Of a stretch of 64,000 nucleotides of DNA, positions 8,384-16,841 are shown one piece after another. The translations under genes were made by a program, and so were the position numbers. The notes below the pieces were generated by a model, which was not told the origin of the DNA, ran no database searches, and worked only from the letters and a program-made list of their open reading frames with translations. This DNA is from Paraburkholderia silviterrae (GTDB lineage Bacteria > Pseudomonadota > Gammaproteobacteria > Burkholderiales > Burkholderiaceae): contig NZ_SMRP01000005.1 of NCBI RefSeq assembly GCF_004353915.1, forward strand, positions 101,769-165,768. The letters are read 5' to 3'. How positions within the stretch are numbered: position 1 is the first letter of the stretch; each line of letters begins with the position of its first letter.

Positions 8384-10330
8384 TCAGTGCTGCGGCGGGT
8401 GTTCGCGACCAAACCACCACGTCGAAGTGATCCAGTCGATCGCGCCATAGTACAGCGGCAGCTTCGCCGGATAAGCCAGCGTGTTCTTGTACGCCACACG
8501 GTGCGTCGCGCTGTACCACTGCGGCACCACATAGTAGCCGTGCATCAGCACACGGTCGAGCGCGTGGGTGGCGTCAAGCAGCTGCTCGCGCGTCTGCGCC
8601 AGCATGAGCGCCTTGAGGATCGCGTCCACGGCCGGCGACTTCAGGCCGATCAGGTTGCCCGAGCCAGGCTCGTCGGCCGCCTTGCTGCCGAAACGATCGA
8701 GCTGCTCGGCGCCCGGCACCTGCACGTCGGGAAACTTGATCGTCGTGATGTCGAAGTCGAAGGCGTCGAGTCGCTTCTGGTACAGCGCGAAGTCCACCGA
8801 GCGATAGTTCACGCGGATGCCAAGCCGCGCCAGCGCCTGCGTGTACTGCGCCAGGATCGGCGCCCATTGCGCGGAGGCGCTCGTGTCGTCGAGCACCTCG
8901 AACACGAACGGCTCGCCTTGCGCGTTGCGCAGCGCGCCGTCACGATATGTCCAGCCCGCATCCGCAAGCAGCGCGCGGGCCTTGAGCAAATTCGCGCGCA
9001 GCGAGCCGGGTGGCTGGGTGCCCGGCTGCACCGGCGGCGGCCCGAACACAGCCGGATCGAGCTGCTTGCGCCAGGGCTCGAGCAGCGCGAGCTCGCCCGC
9101 CGAAGGCAAGCCCCTCGCCTGCAGATCCGTATTTACGAACCAGCTGTCGATGCGCTTGTACTGGCTATAGAACAACATGCGGTTGAGCCACTGGAAGTCG
9201 AGCGCGAGATCGAGTGCCTCCCGCACGCGCACGTCCTGAAACATCGGCTTGCGCAGGTTGATCACGTAACCCTGCATACCGGTGCCGTTGTGCTGCGGAA
9301 ATTCACGCTTGATGAGCTCGCCGCTGTCGAAGCGCTTGCCCACGTCGCGGCGCACCCAGTTGCGCGCGACGTATTCGACGAGCGCGTCGTACTCGCCCGC
9401 CTTGAACGCTTCGAGGCGCGCAACGTCGTCTGAGTAAAGCTTGTAGACGATGCGATCGAAGTTGTTGGTGCCCACGCGCACGGGCAGGTCCTTGCCCCAG
9501 TAGTTCGGATCGCGCCTGTACGTGATCGTGCGGCCGTTCGAGTAGCCCTCGATCACGTACGGGCCGCTGCCGATCGGCTCTTCGAATGCGATCTGATCGA
9601 ACGCAATGCGCGTGCCGTCGGCGCGCAGACCCCACTTGTGCGAGAACACCGGCATGCCGCCCGCGATGAGCGGAAGCTCCCGGTTGTTGGTGCGGAACTC
9701 GAAGCGGATCGTCGCCGCATCGACCACCACGGCACGCGTGATATCGCCGAAATACGCCTGCATCGATGGCGCAGCCTGACGGCTCTTGAGCGTGTCGAGC
9801 GAAAACTTGACGTCAGCCGCAGTGACCGGATCGCCGTTCGAAAAGTGCGCGCGCGGATTCAAATGAAATGTGACGGACAAGCGATCGGGCGCGATGCGGA
9901 TATCGTCGGCGAGCAAGCCGTACGCCGATGCCACCTCGTCCATGCTGCCCGTCGTCAGGCTCTCGAAAATCATGCCGAGGCCCGGCGCCGCGTTGCCGCG
10001 CATCGTGAACGGATTGAACTTATCGAAGCTCGTCAGCCGGTCGGGGTTCGCCAGCACCAGCGTGCCGCCCTTGGGCGCATCGGGGTTCACGTAATCGAAG
10101 TGCCTGAAATCCTGCGGGTATTTCGGCTCGCCGTATTGCGCGATCGCATAGACCGCGTGGGCGGACGGCATCGTCGCGAATGCGAGGGCAAGCGCGGCGC
10201 CCGCGGCCGCCAGCACGCGCGCCGGCGCAATCGGCCCGATGCGCCATTGCGGCCACCCTGCGCGCCGCCAGCCAGGAACCGTTGCCTCACGCGCCACGCG
10301 CGTTCTCCTGCCTCGCGTACCTGTCGTCAT
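8384..10330 (-). CDS. yejA: Extracellular peptide-binding protein, family 5 (YejA type)
   Basis: Periplasmic binding protein that should deliver oligopeptides to YejBEF, 648 residues. The signal peptide has a long Arg-rich lead (about 38 residues), the hydrophobic stretch VLAAAGAALALAFA and an AHA cleavage site; the mature part begins VYAIAQYGEPKYP, characteristic of YejA. Family 5 features include FNPF...FESL and RDPNYWGKDLPV. The start ATG has no clear Shine-Dalgarno, and the long lead leaves room for a later start. A TAGAAT hexamer on the minus strand at 10372-10377 could be the operon's -10 box. The gene is divergent from fabI. Confidence 0.9.
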   Translation of the reverse strand: MTTGTRGRRTRVAREATVPGWRRAGWPQWRIGPIAPARVLAAAGAALALAFATMPSAHAVYAIAQYGEPKYPQDFRHFDYVNPDAPKGGTLVLANPDRLTSFDKFNPFTMRGNAAPGLGMIFESLTTGSMDEVASAYGLLADDIRIAPDRLSVTFHLNPRAHFSNGDPVTAADVKFSLDTLKSRQAAPSMQAYFGDITRAVVVDAATIRFEFRTNNRELPLIAGGMPVFSHKWGLRADGTRIAFDQIAFEEPIGSGPYVIEGYSNGRTITYRRDPNYWGKDLPVRVGTNNFDRIVYKLYSDDVARLEAFKAGEYDALVEYVARNWVRRDVGKRFDSGELIKREFPQHNGTGMQGYVINLRKPMFQDVRVREALDLALDFQWLNRMLFYSQYKRIDSWFVNTDLQARGLPSAGELALLEPWRKQLDPAVFGPPPVQPGTQPPGSLRANLLKARALLADAGWTYRDGALRNAQGEPFVFEVLDDTSASAQWAPILAQYTQALARLGIRVNYRSVDFALYQKRLDAFDFDITTIKFPDVQVPGAEQLDRFGSKAADEPGSGNLIGLKSPAVDAILKALMLAQTREQLLDATHALDRVLMHGYYVVPQWYSATHRVAYKNTLAYPAKLPLYYGAIDWITSTWWFGREHPPQH

Positions 10331-10439
10331 AGAAAGGGATTTGTCCGGGGTGCCGTGTCAATTGTGAGAGAATTCTACCCAAACCGTGCGGCGCCGCCTT
10401 TACCGGCGCCCGGTGCATTGAACCTGTTCAGGAGAATTC

Positions 10440-11231
10440 ATGGGCTTCCTCGCTGGCAAACGCATCTTGTTGACCGGCCTGCTGTCGAACCGATCGATCG
10501 CGTATGGCATTGCGCAAGCTTGCAAGCGCGAAGGCGCGGAACTGGCATTCACGTACGTCGGCGAGCGCTTCAAGGACCGCATCACCGAATTCGCGCAGGA
10601 ATTCGGCAGCAATCTCATTTTCCCCTGCGATGTGGCCGACGACGCACAGATCGACGCGCTCTTCGCAGACCTCAAGCAGCACTGGGACACCCTCGACGGC
10701 CTCGTGCACTCGATCGGCTTCGCACCGCGCGAAGCGATCGCGGGCGACTTCCTCGATGGCATGACGCGCGAAAACTTCCGCATCGCGCATGACATTTCGG
10801 CCTACAGCTTCCCGGCGCTCGCCAAAGCTGCACAGCCGATGCTCTCCGAGAGCGCGTCGCTCGTCACCCTCACCTATCTCGGCGCCGAGCGCGCGATCCC
10901 GAACTACAACACGATGGGTCTCGCGAAGGCCTCGCTCGAAGCGAGCGTGCGCTACCTCGCGGTGTCGCTCGGCGCGAAAGGCGTGCGCGTGAACGGCATC
11001 TCGGCCGGCCCGATCAAAACGCTCGCGGCAAGCGGCATCAAGAGCTTCGGCAAGATCCTCGATTTCGTCGAGCACAACGCGCCGCTGCAGCGTAACGTGA
11101 CCATTGAGCAGGTCGGCAATACGGCCGCGTTCCTGCTCTCCGATCTGGCGGGCGGCGTGACGGCTGAAATCGTTCACGTCGATGGGGGCTTCAACGCCGT
11201 GGTCGGCGGCATGGCGGGTCTTGGCGAATAA
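10440..11231 (+). CDS. fabI: Enoyl-[acyl-carrier-protein] reductase (NADH)
   Basis: Performs the last reduction of each fatty-acid elongation round in the cytoplasm. The 263-residue SDR-fold protein starts [21 protein letters not shown] with the FabI-type cofactor loop. The catalytic pair is Tyr156 and Lys163 in the Y-x6-K motif (NYNTMGLAK), the same numbers as in E. coli. SIGFAPRE near residue 92 belongs to the substrate/triclosan pocket. AGGAG sits 5 nt before the ATG. It stands alone between the divergent yej operon and a strong terminator. Confidence 0.96.
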   Translation: MGFLAGKRILLTGLLSNRSIAYGIAQACKREGAELAFTYVGERFKDRITEFAQEFGSNLIFPCDVADDAQIDALFADLKQHWDTLDGLVHSIGFAPREAIAGDFLDGMTRENFRIAHDISAYSFPALAKAAQPMLSESASLVTLTYLGAERAIPNYNTMGLAKASLEASVRYLAVSLGAKGVRVNGISAGPIKTLAASGIKSFGKILDFVEHNAPLQRNVTIEQVGNTAAFLLSDLAGGVTAEIVHVDGGFNAVVGGMAGLGE

Positions 11232-11282
11232 CTCGCCGCCCGACCCGCCTGCGCCTCGTTGCGCAGGCAACCGTAGCAAGTA

Positions 11283-11310
11283 AAAAGCCGCCCTCGGGCG
11301 GCTTTTCTTT
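11283..11310 (+). terminator. Rho-independent terminator after fabI
   Basis: AAAAGCCGCC, loop CTCG, GGCGGCTTTT followed by CTTTT, about 50 nt after the fabI stop. On the other strand it could also serve the PXPV gene that ends at 11368. Confidence 0.88.
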
Positions 11311-11367
11311 TGACCGTGTTCCGGTCGGCTCGCGCGCTTCGTCGATCATGCGGCACGCGAGGTTGGC

Positions 11368-11736
11368 TTAGTGCCAGTGTCCCGGAGGGCCACCGCGATC
11401 ACCGTCCCAATGGCCGCGATCGCCGTCCCAGTGGCCGCGACCACGGTCGTAGCCGCCGTGATGGCGATACCAGTCGTCACGGCCCCAGTAGCGGCGGCCG
11501 TCCCAATAGCGGTCGCCGTGCCAGCCGATCACGATGGCCGGCGGCACAGCATAGACCGGCGCAGGCTGATACACCACGGGCGGAGGCGGCGGTGCGTAGA
11601 CCGGCTGCGGCGCGACATAAACCGGGGCAGGAATCCCGATGTTGACACCGACGCTCACGCCAGCCATAGCCGCACTCGACGCAGCACCGATTGCCAAGCC
11701 CCCGACCAGCATTGCAATAACACGAGCGAACTTCAT
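11368..11736 (-). CDS. PXPV-repeat exported protein, Trp/His/Gly-rich tail
   Basis: Small exported protein of unknown function, 122 residues. A signal peptide (MKFARVIAMLVGGLAIGAASSAAMA) precedes a Pro-Val-Tyr section with PAPVYV, QPVYAP and PAPVYAV, matching the PXPV repeat family common in Burkholderia. The tail is rich in Trp, Arg, Asp, His and Gly (YWDGRRYWGRDDWYRHHGG) and ends with two copies of GHWDGDR. AAGGTGAG lies a few bases before the ATG; a longer frame upstream has no family character. A TATATT on the minus strand at 11773-11778 is a possible -10 with no matching -35, hinting at an activator. Confidence 0.85.
   Translation of the reverse strand: MKFARVIAMLVGGLAIGAASSAAMAGVSVGVNIGIPAPVYVAPQPVYAPPPPPVVYQPAPVYAVPPAIVIGWHGDRYWDGRRYWGRDDWYRHHGGYDRGRGHWDGDRGHWDGDRGGPPGHWH
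11393..11434. repeat. 21-bp tandem repeat inside the PXPV gene
   Basis: Two copies of a 21-bp unit (11393-11413 and 11414-11434) differing at two bases, with a partial third copy following. They encode the in-frame heptad GHWDGDR twice. Confidence 0.85.
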
Positions 11737-12155
11737 GGACTCACCTTTTGGGGTTGATGTTTTGTTGAAACCAATATAGCGCAGGCTCCCCGGCCCGCGT
11801 ATTTCAACATTGTAATAACTGATGCACAAAACCACGGTGCGTTCGCCGGCGTAACGTCTCGTTACACCAATGCCTGATTGGCAATAACGCCCGCGAGGAT
11901 AGCACCGCTTGTATCGACGCGCGCCGTGCTCGCTGCGCAATCGTGATTCGGCCAGAACGATGCTCGAATTCAGCTTCCAGTAACGCATGAACGGATCAAG
12001 CGCTGACACGACAATTCATTTACGTCATTTAATTCGGCATCCTGATAAAAATATCCGGGCAGGCAAACTATCGGATATGTTCATGCAAAGCGAATCCAGC
12101 GACGCTGGCAGAGAGCTCATGCGGACACGTGAGCCAAAAGCGGCGCCGGAAAAAC
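11737..12155. other. Non-coding region upstream of the PXPV gene
   Basis: About 420 bp, lower in GC than its neighbours, without a supported gene. It holds a possible -10 box for the PXPV gene (TATATT, minus strand, 11773-11778), a GTAACG inverted repeat at 11851-11865, and a looser inverted repeat ATATCCG/CGGATAT around 12048-12075. No promoter with both hexamers is visible. Confidence 0.5.
11851..11865. promoter_or_regulatory. GTAACG-TCT-CGTTAC inverted repeat, possible operator
   Basis: Perfect 6-bp inverted repeat with a 3-bp centre, about 90 bp upstream of the presumed transcription start of the PXPV gene. The position suits an activator site, but I cannot name the regulator. Confidence 0.35.
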
Positions 12156-12190
12156 AAAAACCCCGCAAGCCGAGACTTGCGGGGTTTCGC
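12156..12190 (-). terminator. Rho-independent terminator of tRNA-Ser
   Basis: On the minus strand AAACCCCGCAAG, a short loop and CTTGCGGGGTTTTTG form a GC-rich stem followed by T residues, about 10 nt after the tRNA-Ser 3' end. Confidence 0.88.
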
Positions 12191-12199
12191 CGCCATTAC

Positions 12200-12293
12200 T
12201 GGCGGAGACGGAGGGATTCGAACCCTCGATCCAGGTTTTGGCCCAGATGCTCCCTTAGCAGGGGAGTGCCTTCGACCTCTCGGCCACGTCTCC
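12200..12293 (-). tRNA. tRNA-Ser (anticodon GCT)
   Basis: Reverse complement folds into a 94-nt class II tRNA: acceptor GGAGACG/CGTCTCC, D arm TGGCCGAGAGG, anticodon stem CTCCC/GGGAG with loop CTGCTAA (GCT), a long variable arm, T arm GGTTCGAATCC and encoded CCA. The length and variable arm confirm Ser. Confidence 0.97.
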
Positions 12294-12337
12294 CGAAAAC
12301 TTCGTTCGCGCCAGGGAGGCAGCGCAACGAAGCCAAG

Positions 12338-12366
12338 ATAATAGCGGGTCCGAGCGTTCCGGTCAA
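12338..12366 (-). promoter_or_regulatory. Sigma-70 promoter of tRNA-Ser
   Basis: On the minus strand TTGACC (12361-12366) and TATTAT (12338-12343) are 17 bp apart. The tRNA begins about 45 nt downstream. The promoter lies after the lysC stop codon, so the tRNA is expressed independently. Confidence 0.8.
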
Positions 12367-12429
12367 TTTTTAAGACGCACTTTTTGCAAATTTTTTCGTG
12401 CGTACGCGCAATTGGCCGAAATTGCCCAC

Positions 12430-13680
12430 TCAGGCGTGCTCGAGCTCGAACGCCTTGTGCAGCGCGCGGACCGCCAACTCCATGTACTTCTCGTCGATCA
12501 GCACCGAGATTTTGATTTCGGAGGTCGAAATCATCTGGATGTTGATGCCCTCTTCCGAGAGCGTGCGGAACATCTTGCTCGCCACGCCGACGTGCGAGCG
12601 CATGCCCACGCCGACCACCGATACCTTCGAGACCTTCGCGTCGCCCAGCACCTGCTCGGCGCTCACGTGACCCTTCACCTGGTTGGTGAGGACGTCCATC
12701 GCGCGCTGATAGTCAGCGCGGGGCACCGTGAACGTGAAGTCGGTTTTGCCGTCCACGCTCTGGTTCTGGATGATCATGTCGACGTCGATGTTCGCGTCCG
12801 CCACCGGGCCGAGGATCTGATACGCGATGCCCGGCTTGTCGGGCACGCCCATCACGATGATGCGGGCCTCGTCGCGCTGGAACGCGATACCCGAGATGAC
12901 TGCTTTTTCCATGGTCTCGTCTTCTTCAAAGGTAATCAGGGTGCCCGACTTCATTTCTTCGTCGAGGGCAATCAGCGGGTCGGTCAGGCTCGAGAGCACG
13001 CGCGTCTTCACCTGATACTTGCCCGCGAATTCCACCGAGCGGATCTGCAGCACCTTCGAGCCGAGGCTGGCCATTTCCAGCATCTCTTCAAACGTGATGC
13101 GGTCGAGCCGGCGCGCGTCGTCCACCACACGCGGGTCGGTCGTGTAGACGCCGTCCACGTCCGTGTAAATGAGGCATTCGTCGGCCTTCAGCGCGGCTGC
13201 CACTGCAACCGCCGAGGTGTCCGAGCCGCCGCGGCCGAGCGTGGTGATGTGGCCTTCCGGATCGATGCCCTGGAAGCCCGTGATCACGACCACCTTGCCT
13301 TCGTCGAGGTCGGCCAGCACGCGCTCGCCGTCGATGTCGTTGATGCGCGCCTTGGTGAAGGAGCTGTCGGTTTTGACCGGCACTTGCCAGCCGGTGTAGC
13401 TGATGGCGTCCACGCCGGCGTCCTGCAGCGCGATCGACAGCAGACCGACGCTGACCTGCTCGCCGGTCGACGCGATCATGTCGAGTTCGCGCGGGCTCGG
13501 CTGCGGCGAAATCTCTTTCGCGAGACCGAGCAGACGATTGGTTTCGCCGGACATCGCCGAGGGCACGACGACCATCTTGTGGCCGGCCTTGTGCCATTTG
13601 GCGACGCGCTTGGCAACGTTCTTGATGCGCTCGACCGAGCCCATCGAGGTGCCGCCGTATTTGTGTACGATGAGTGCCAT
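12430..13680 (-). CDS. lysC: Aspartate kinase
   Basis: Phosphorylates aspartate, the first step toward lysine, threonine and methionine, in the cytoplasm. The 416-residue chain has the kinase motif KYGGTSMGS at its N terminus, the substrate region GRGGSDTSA near residue 148, and two ACT domains from about residue 260 that should bind feedback effectors. Length and layout fit the monofunctional LysC-alpha type. Met257 opens a segment (MEKAVISGIAFQRDEAR) that aligns in position with the separately initiated beta subunit of some LysC genes. dapA, two steps later in lysine synthesis, lies at the other end of the window. Confidence 0.96.
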   Translation of the reverse strand: MALIVHKYGGTSMGSVERIKNVAKRVAKWHKAGHKMVVVPSAMSGETNRLLGLAKEISPQPSPRELDMIASTGEQVSVGLLSIALQDAGVDAISYTGWQVPVKTDSSFTKARINDIDGERVLADLDEGKVVVITGFQGIDPEGHITTLGRGGSDTSAVAVAAALKADECLIYTDVDGVYTTDPRVVDDARRLDRITFEEMLEMASLGSKVLQIRSVEFAGKYQVKTRVLSSLTDPLIALDEEMKSGTLITFEEDETMEKAVISGIAFQRDEARIIVMGVPDKPGIAYQILGPVADANIDVDMIIQNQSVDGKTDFTFTVPRADYQRAMDVLTNQVKGHVSAEQVLGDAKVSKVSVVGVGMRSHVGVASKMFRTLSEEGINIQMISTSEIKISVLIDEKYMELAVRALHKAFELEHA

Positions 13681-14182
13681 TGTCGTTCTGAACTGGAGAT
13701 GTTACCGCGCTGGCGCACCGAAGACGGCTCCGCCCGGTACTGTTCAGACCGCGCGAGGGGGCTTGGCGCGTGCAGCACACGCGGAGTTTGCCCGGGCGGC
13801 CGCGGGGCAGCCGCATCGGCATCGTGGAGATACAGATACGGGCTCGCGCGCGCCCTGCCCGCAACCGCTACGACGTCCTTGCAATCGTCGGATACCGCTG
13901 GAAGGAGACATCGCGTCCTGGCACGGCGTGCGCCGCTTTTGACGGCGTCCGTGAACGCGAAAAAGCGGGCTGGACAAACAACTTACACTACCCGATCAGG
14001 GTCAAAATTACAAGGCGAAATTGGGCCGCGCGGAGCGAAAAAGGCTTGTGCGGCAAGGATTTGCGCGGATTCGAAGCGCCCTCTGGGCGGGATTTGCACG
14101 CGCGCCTGCTTTTTTTCGCATGACGGCCGCCGCCTCCGCCACCTCGCAGGCACGCTCTGGCAGCGCAACCCTGTGCCTCCAT
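13681..14182. other. Long non-coding stretch between tilS and lysC
   Basis: About 500 bp with no coding region I can support. The best promoter-like pair for lysC lies at 13985-14013, which would give lysC an untranslated leader of nearly 300 nt. I see no recognised riboswitch core and no clear terminator for tilS. Confidence 0.45.
13985..14013 (-). promoter_or_regulatory. Possible lysC promoter
   Basis: On the minus strand TTGTAA (14008-14013) and TAGTGT (13985-13990) are 17 bp apart, in a locally AT-rich patch. An overlapping TTGACC gives no -10 at a normal spacing. Each hexamer has two mismatches to consensus. Confidence 0.4.
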
Positions 14183-15661
14183 TCACGCGATCAGCAGATC
14201 CTCGCGCCACTCGATGCGCCGCCAGAGCGTCGCAGCGGCTTCGTCCGACGCCGCGTCCTGTGCATCGAATGCGCAGCGGTTCACCCCAATCCGGGGCACG
14301 AACAGCAGCGTCTCGCCAACATAGAGCAGCGGCACATCACGCTCCCATGCCGGCACGCCGCGCGCCTGAAACAGGTTCTTGAGCGTGCGGCTCAAGTTCG
14401 CGGCTTCGTCGCGCAGGCGCTCGCCGCCCGCTCTCGCGCGCGCAACGAGCGGACCTCCGCGCAGCACGGCTTCGGGTACGGCATCGGGATCGTTCGCGTC
14501 GGCGGGCACAAAAACGTAGCTGCCACGCCATTGCGGCAGCCGCCAGACTTCCTCACCGCGCCAGTTCATGCTGACAGGTTCGCGTGCGGCGCCCTCGCCT
14601 TCGCTCGCTGCAACGGCTGGCTCCGCCTGAATGCGCGGCGCCTCCCAGAACACACGACCGCGATAGCAGCGCAGCGTGCGCCCAGCGTGGTCGACGCGCA
14701 GCGCGTGGCCCTCGCCCTCGCGCGCGATCTCGCGCAACTGCCGCAGCGCGTCGGCGAGCCGCGCCGTCGACGCGGCCGGCAAGCCGAGCGTGCGCATCCA
14801 GTAGCGCAGCAGATTGAGCGCACGCGCGTCGTCGAGTGCGACGAGCGCGGCATGCGAAAGCGTGTCGGCGGCATCGTGTCCGGCCTCGCGCAAATCGATC
14901 TGCGCGAGATCGTCGAGCAAGCGCTGCGCAGAGGCCGCATGCGCGGCCGTGCGCGCGAGCGCGTCGCGAAAGCCAGGGAAATGCGCGCAAAGCGCGGGCA
15001 GCACGTCGTGGCGCAACGCGTTGCGCGCGTAACGCGTGTCCGCGTTCGATTCGTCCTCGATCCAGTGCAGACGGTGCGCACGCGCATAGCGCTCTAGTTG
15101 CGCACGCAACAAATTCAGCAAGGGCCGCACGCGCGGCACGCCGCCCGCCACCTCGCGCGCCGGCGCCATCGCGGCCAGCCCCGCCAGACCCGCGCCGCGC
15201 AGCAATTGCAGCAAGACCGTTTCGGCCTGGTCGTCGGCGTGCTGAGCGAGCCACAGCGACTGCGCGCCATGCGCGGCGCACATCGCATCGAGCGCGCGGT
15301 AGCGCGCCTCGCGCGCCGCCGCTTCCACGCCCGCCGAATCTTCGCGCGCGAGCGTCACGCGCCGCGCATCGAACGCCACGCCGTACGCGCGCGCCGTCGC
15401 CTCGCAATGCGCGAGCCAATCATCGGCATTCGGGCTCAGCCCGTGGTGCACATGCAGCGCGACGAGCCGCGATGCGCCGGCCATGCGCACCGCCGCGTCG
15501 AGCAGCACCGACGAGTCGAGGCCGCCGCTGAACGCGACTGCGATGCGGGCATCGTCGGCGAGCGTGGAAAGCACAACGCCGAGCGCATCGAGAACGATGC
15601 GCCCGGCGTCGGAATCGGGATGGTCGGTCACGGCATGACGGCGCCTCTCGCGCCGGCTCAC
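14183..15661 (-). CDS. tilS: tRNA(Ile)-lysidine synthase
   Basis: Modifies C34 of tRNA-Ile(CAU) to lysidine, changing both decoding and charging specificity; essential and cytoplasmic. The 492-residue product has the PP-loop SGGLDSS at 45-51, followed by the N-type ATPase domain, and a substrate-binding C-terminal region. The start GTG lies 18 nt after the accA stop; a second GTG 10 codons downstream (VTDHPDSDAG) is equally possible. It sits behind accA on the same strand. The sequence is unusually Arg- and Ala-rich, in line with its very high local GC. Confidence 0.93.
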   Translation of the reverse strand: MSRRERRRHAVTDHPDSDAGRIVLDALGVVLSTLADDARIAVAFSGGLDSSVLLDAAVRMAGASRLVALHVHHGLSPNADDWLAHCEATARAYGVAFDARRVTLAREDSAGVEAAAREARYRALDAMCAAHGAQSLWLAQHADDQAETVLLQLLRGAGLAGLAAMAPAREVAGGVPRVRPLLNLLRAQLERYARAHRLHWIEDESNADTRYARNALRHDVLPALCAHFPGFRDALARTAAHAASAQRLLDDLAQIDLREAGHDAADTLSHAALVALDDARALNLLRYWMRTLGLPAASTARLADALRQLREIAREGEGHALRVDHAGRTLRCYRGRVFWEAPRIQAEPAVAASEGEGAAREPVSMNWRGEEVWRLPQWRGSYVFVPADANDPDAVPEAVLRGGPLVARARAGGERLRDEAANLSRTLKNLFQARGVPAWERDVPLLYVGETLLFVPRIGVNRCAFDAQDAASDEAAATLWRRIEWREDLLIA

Positions 15662-15679
15662 GTCAGTGACGTCGCGCGC

Positions 15680-16651
15680 TTACGCGCCCGGCGTCGTTTC
15701 CTTGAACTTGCCGTATTCCATCAGGCGCTCGTAGCGGCGCGCCTTCAGGTCGGCGATGCTCATGCCCTGGAACTGCCGCAGCGAGTCGGAGAGCGCGCGG
15801 CGCAGGAGCGCGGCCATGCCCTTCGGATCGCGATGCGCGCCGCCGAGCGGCTCGTTCACGATCTTGTCGATCAGGCCCAGCGCCTTGAGACGGTGCGCGG
15901 TAAGGCCCAGCGCTTCGGCGGCCTCGGGTGCCTTCGCCGCGCTCTTCCACAAGATCGATGCGCAGCCTTCCGGCGAGATGACCGAGTAGGTCGAGAACTG
16001 CAGCATCATGACCGTGTCGGCCACGGCGATCGCGAGCGCGCCGCCCGAACCGCCTTCGCCGATGATCGTCGTGATGATCGGCGTCTTGAGCTCGGCCATC
16101 ACGTAGAGATTGCGGCCAATGGCTTCGGACTGGCCGCGCTCTTCCGCGCCGATGCCCGGGTAGGCGCCCGGCGTGTCGACGAAGGTGAAGATCGGCAAGC
16201 CGAACTTTTCGGCGAGGCGCATCAGGCGCTCGGCCTTCCGATAGCCTTCCGGACGCGGCATGCCGAAGTTGCGCGCGGCGCGCTCCTTCGTGTCGCGGCC
16301 CTTTTGCTGGCCGATCACCATGCAGGCCTGGCCGTTAAAGCGCGCGAGGCCGCCGACGATCGACAGGTCGTCCGCATAGTTGCGGTCGCCATGGAGTTCG
16401 TGGAAATCGGTGAACAGCTCGTGCACGTAGTCGAGCGTGTACGGACGCTGCGGGTGACGTGCGATCTGCGAGACCTGCCACGGGCTCAGGTTCGCATAGA
16501 GGTCCTTCGTGAGCTGCTGGCTTTTCTTCGACAGCCGCTCGATCTCTTCCGAAATATCGACGGCCGAATCGTCCTGAACGAAGCGCAGTTCTTCGATCTT
16601 CGCTTCGAGTTCAGCGATCGGCTGCTCGAAATCCAGAAACGTGGTTTTCAT
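15680..16651 (-). CDS. accA: Acetyl-CoA carboxylase, carboxyltransferase subunit alpha
   Basis: With AccD transfers the carboxyl group from biotin to acetyl-CoA, the committed step of fatty acid synthesis. The 323-residue product begins [24 protein letters not shown] and contains the carboxyltransferase core [22 protein letters not shown] and [17 protein letters not shown] second ATG six codons upstream is possible, but MKTTFLDFE is the family start and AAGGA precedes it by 9 nt. It heads a likely accA-tilS unit. The promoter pair at 16685-16712 gives a very short leader. Confidence 0.96.
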   Translation of the reverse strand: MKTTFLDFEQPIAELEAKIEELRFVQDDSAVDISEEIERLSKKSQQLTKDLYANLSPWQVSQIARHPQRPYTLDYVHELFTDFHELHGDRNYADDLSIVGGLARFNGQACMVIGQQKGRDTKERAARNFGMPRPEGYRKAERLMRLAEKFGLPIFTFVDTPGAYPGIGAEERGQSEAIGRNLYVMAELKTPIITTIIGEGGSGGALAIAVADTVMMLQFSTYSVISPEGCASILWKSAAKAPEAAEALGLTAHRLKALGLIDKIVNEPLGGAHRDPKGMAALLRRALSDSLRQFQGMSIADLKARRYERLMEYGKFKETTPGA

Positions 16652-16684
16652 GTGTTGGAATCCTTGCACTTTGCGGCAGCGCGT

Positions 16685-16712
16685 ATTCTAACCGCGCTGG
16701 CCATCGTCTAAA
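16685..16712 (-). promoter_or_regulatory. Probable accA promoter
   Basis: On the minus strand TTTAGA (16707-16712) and TAGAAT (16685-16690) are 16 bp apart; the predicted start lies about 25 nt before the accA ATG. Upstream (16745-16840) are GC-rich inverted repeats at the end of the glycosylase gene. Confidence 0.5.
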
Positions 16713-16841
16713 TCGGAGCAGAACTATCGAATCCGGATAGCGATAGGAAAAACCTGGAGAAACTCGGGCCGCCGCCTCGGCCCCAATCGGGGTCGGGGCC
16801 GCCACGCGTGGGCGGCGCGGCGGCTGGCAGGCGCCACTTTT

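Noticed and set aside
12048..12075. Inverted repeat ATATCCG...CGGATAT
   Set aside because: The 14-bp spacer and AT-rich setting make it weak, and no adjacent gene start fits; mentioned only in the region entry.
13770..14123. Open frames in the lysC-tilS gap
   Set aside because: No Shine-Dalgarno, no recognisable sequence, irregular codon use; more likely non-coding leader DNA.
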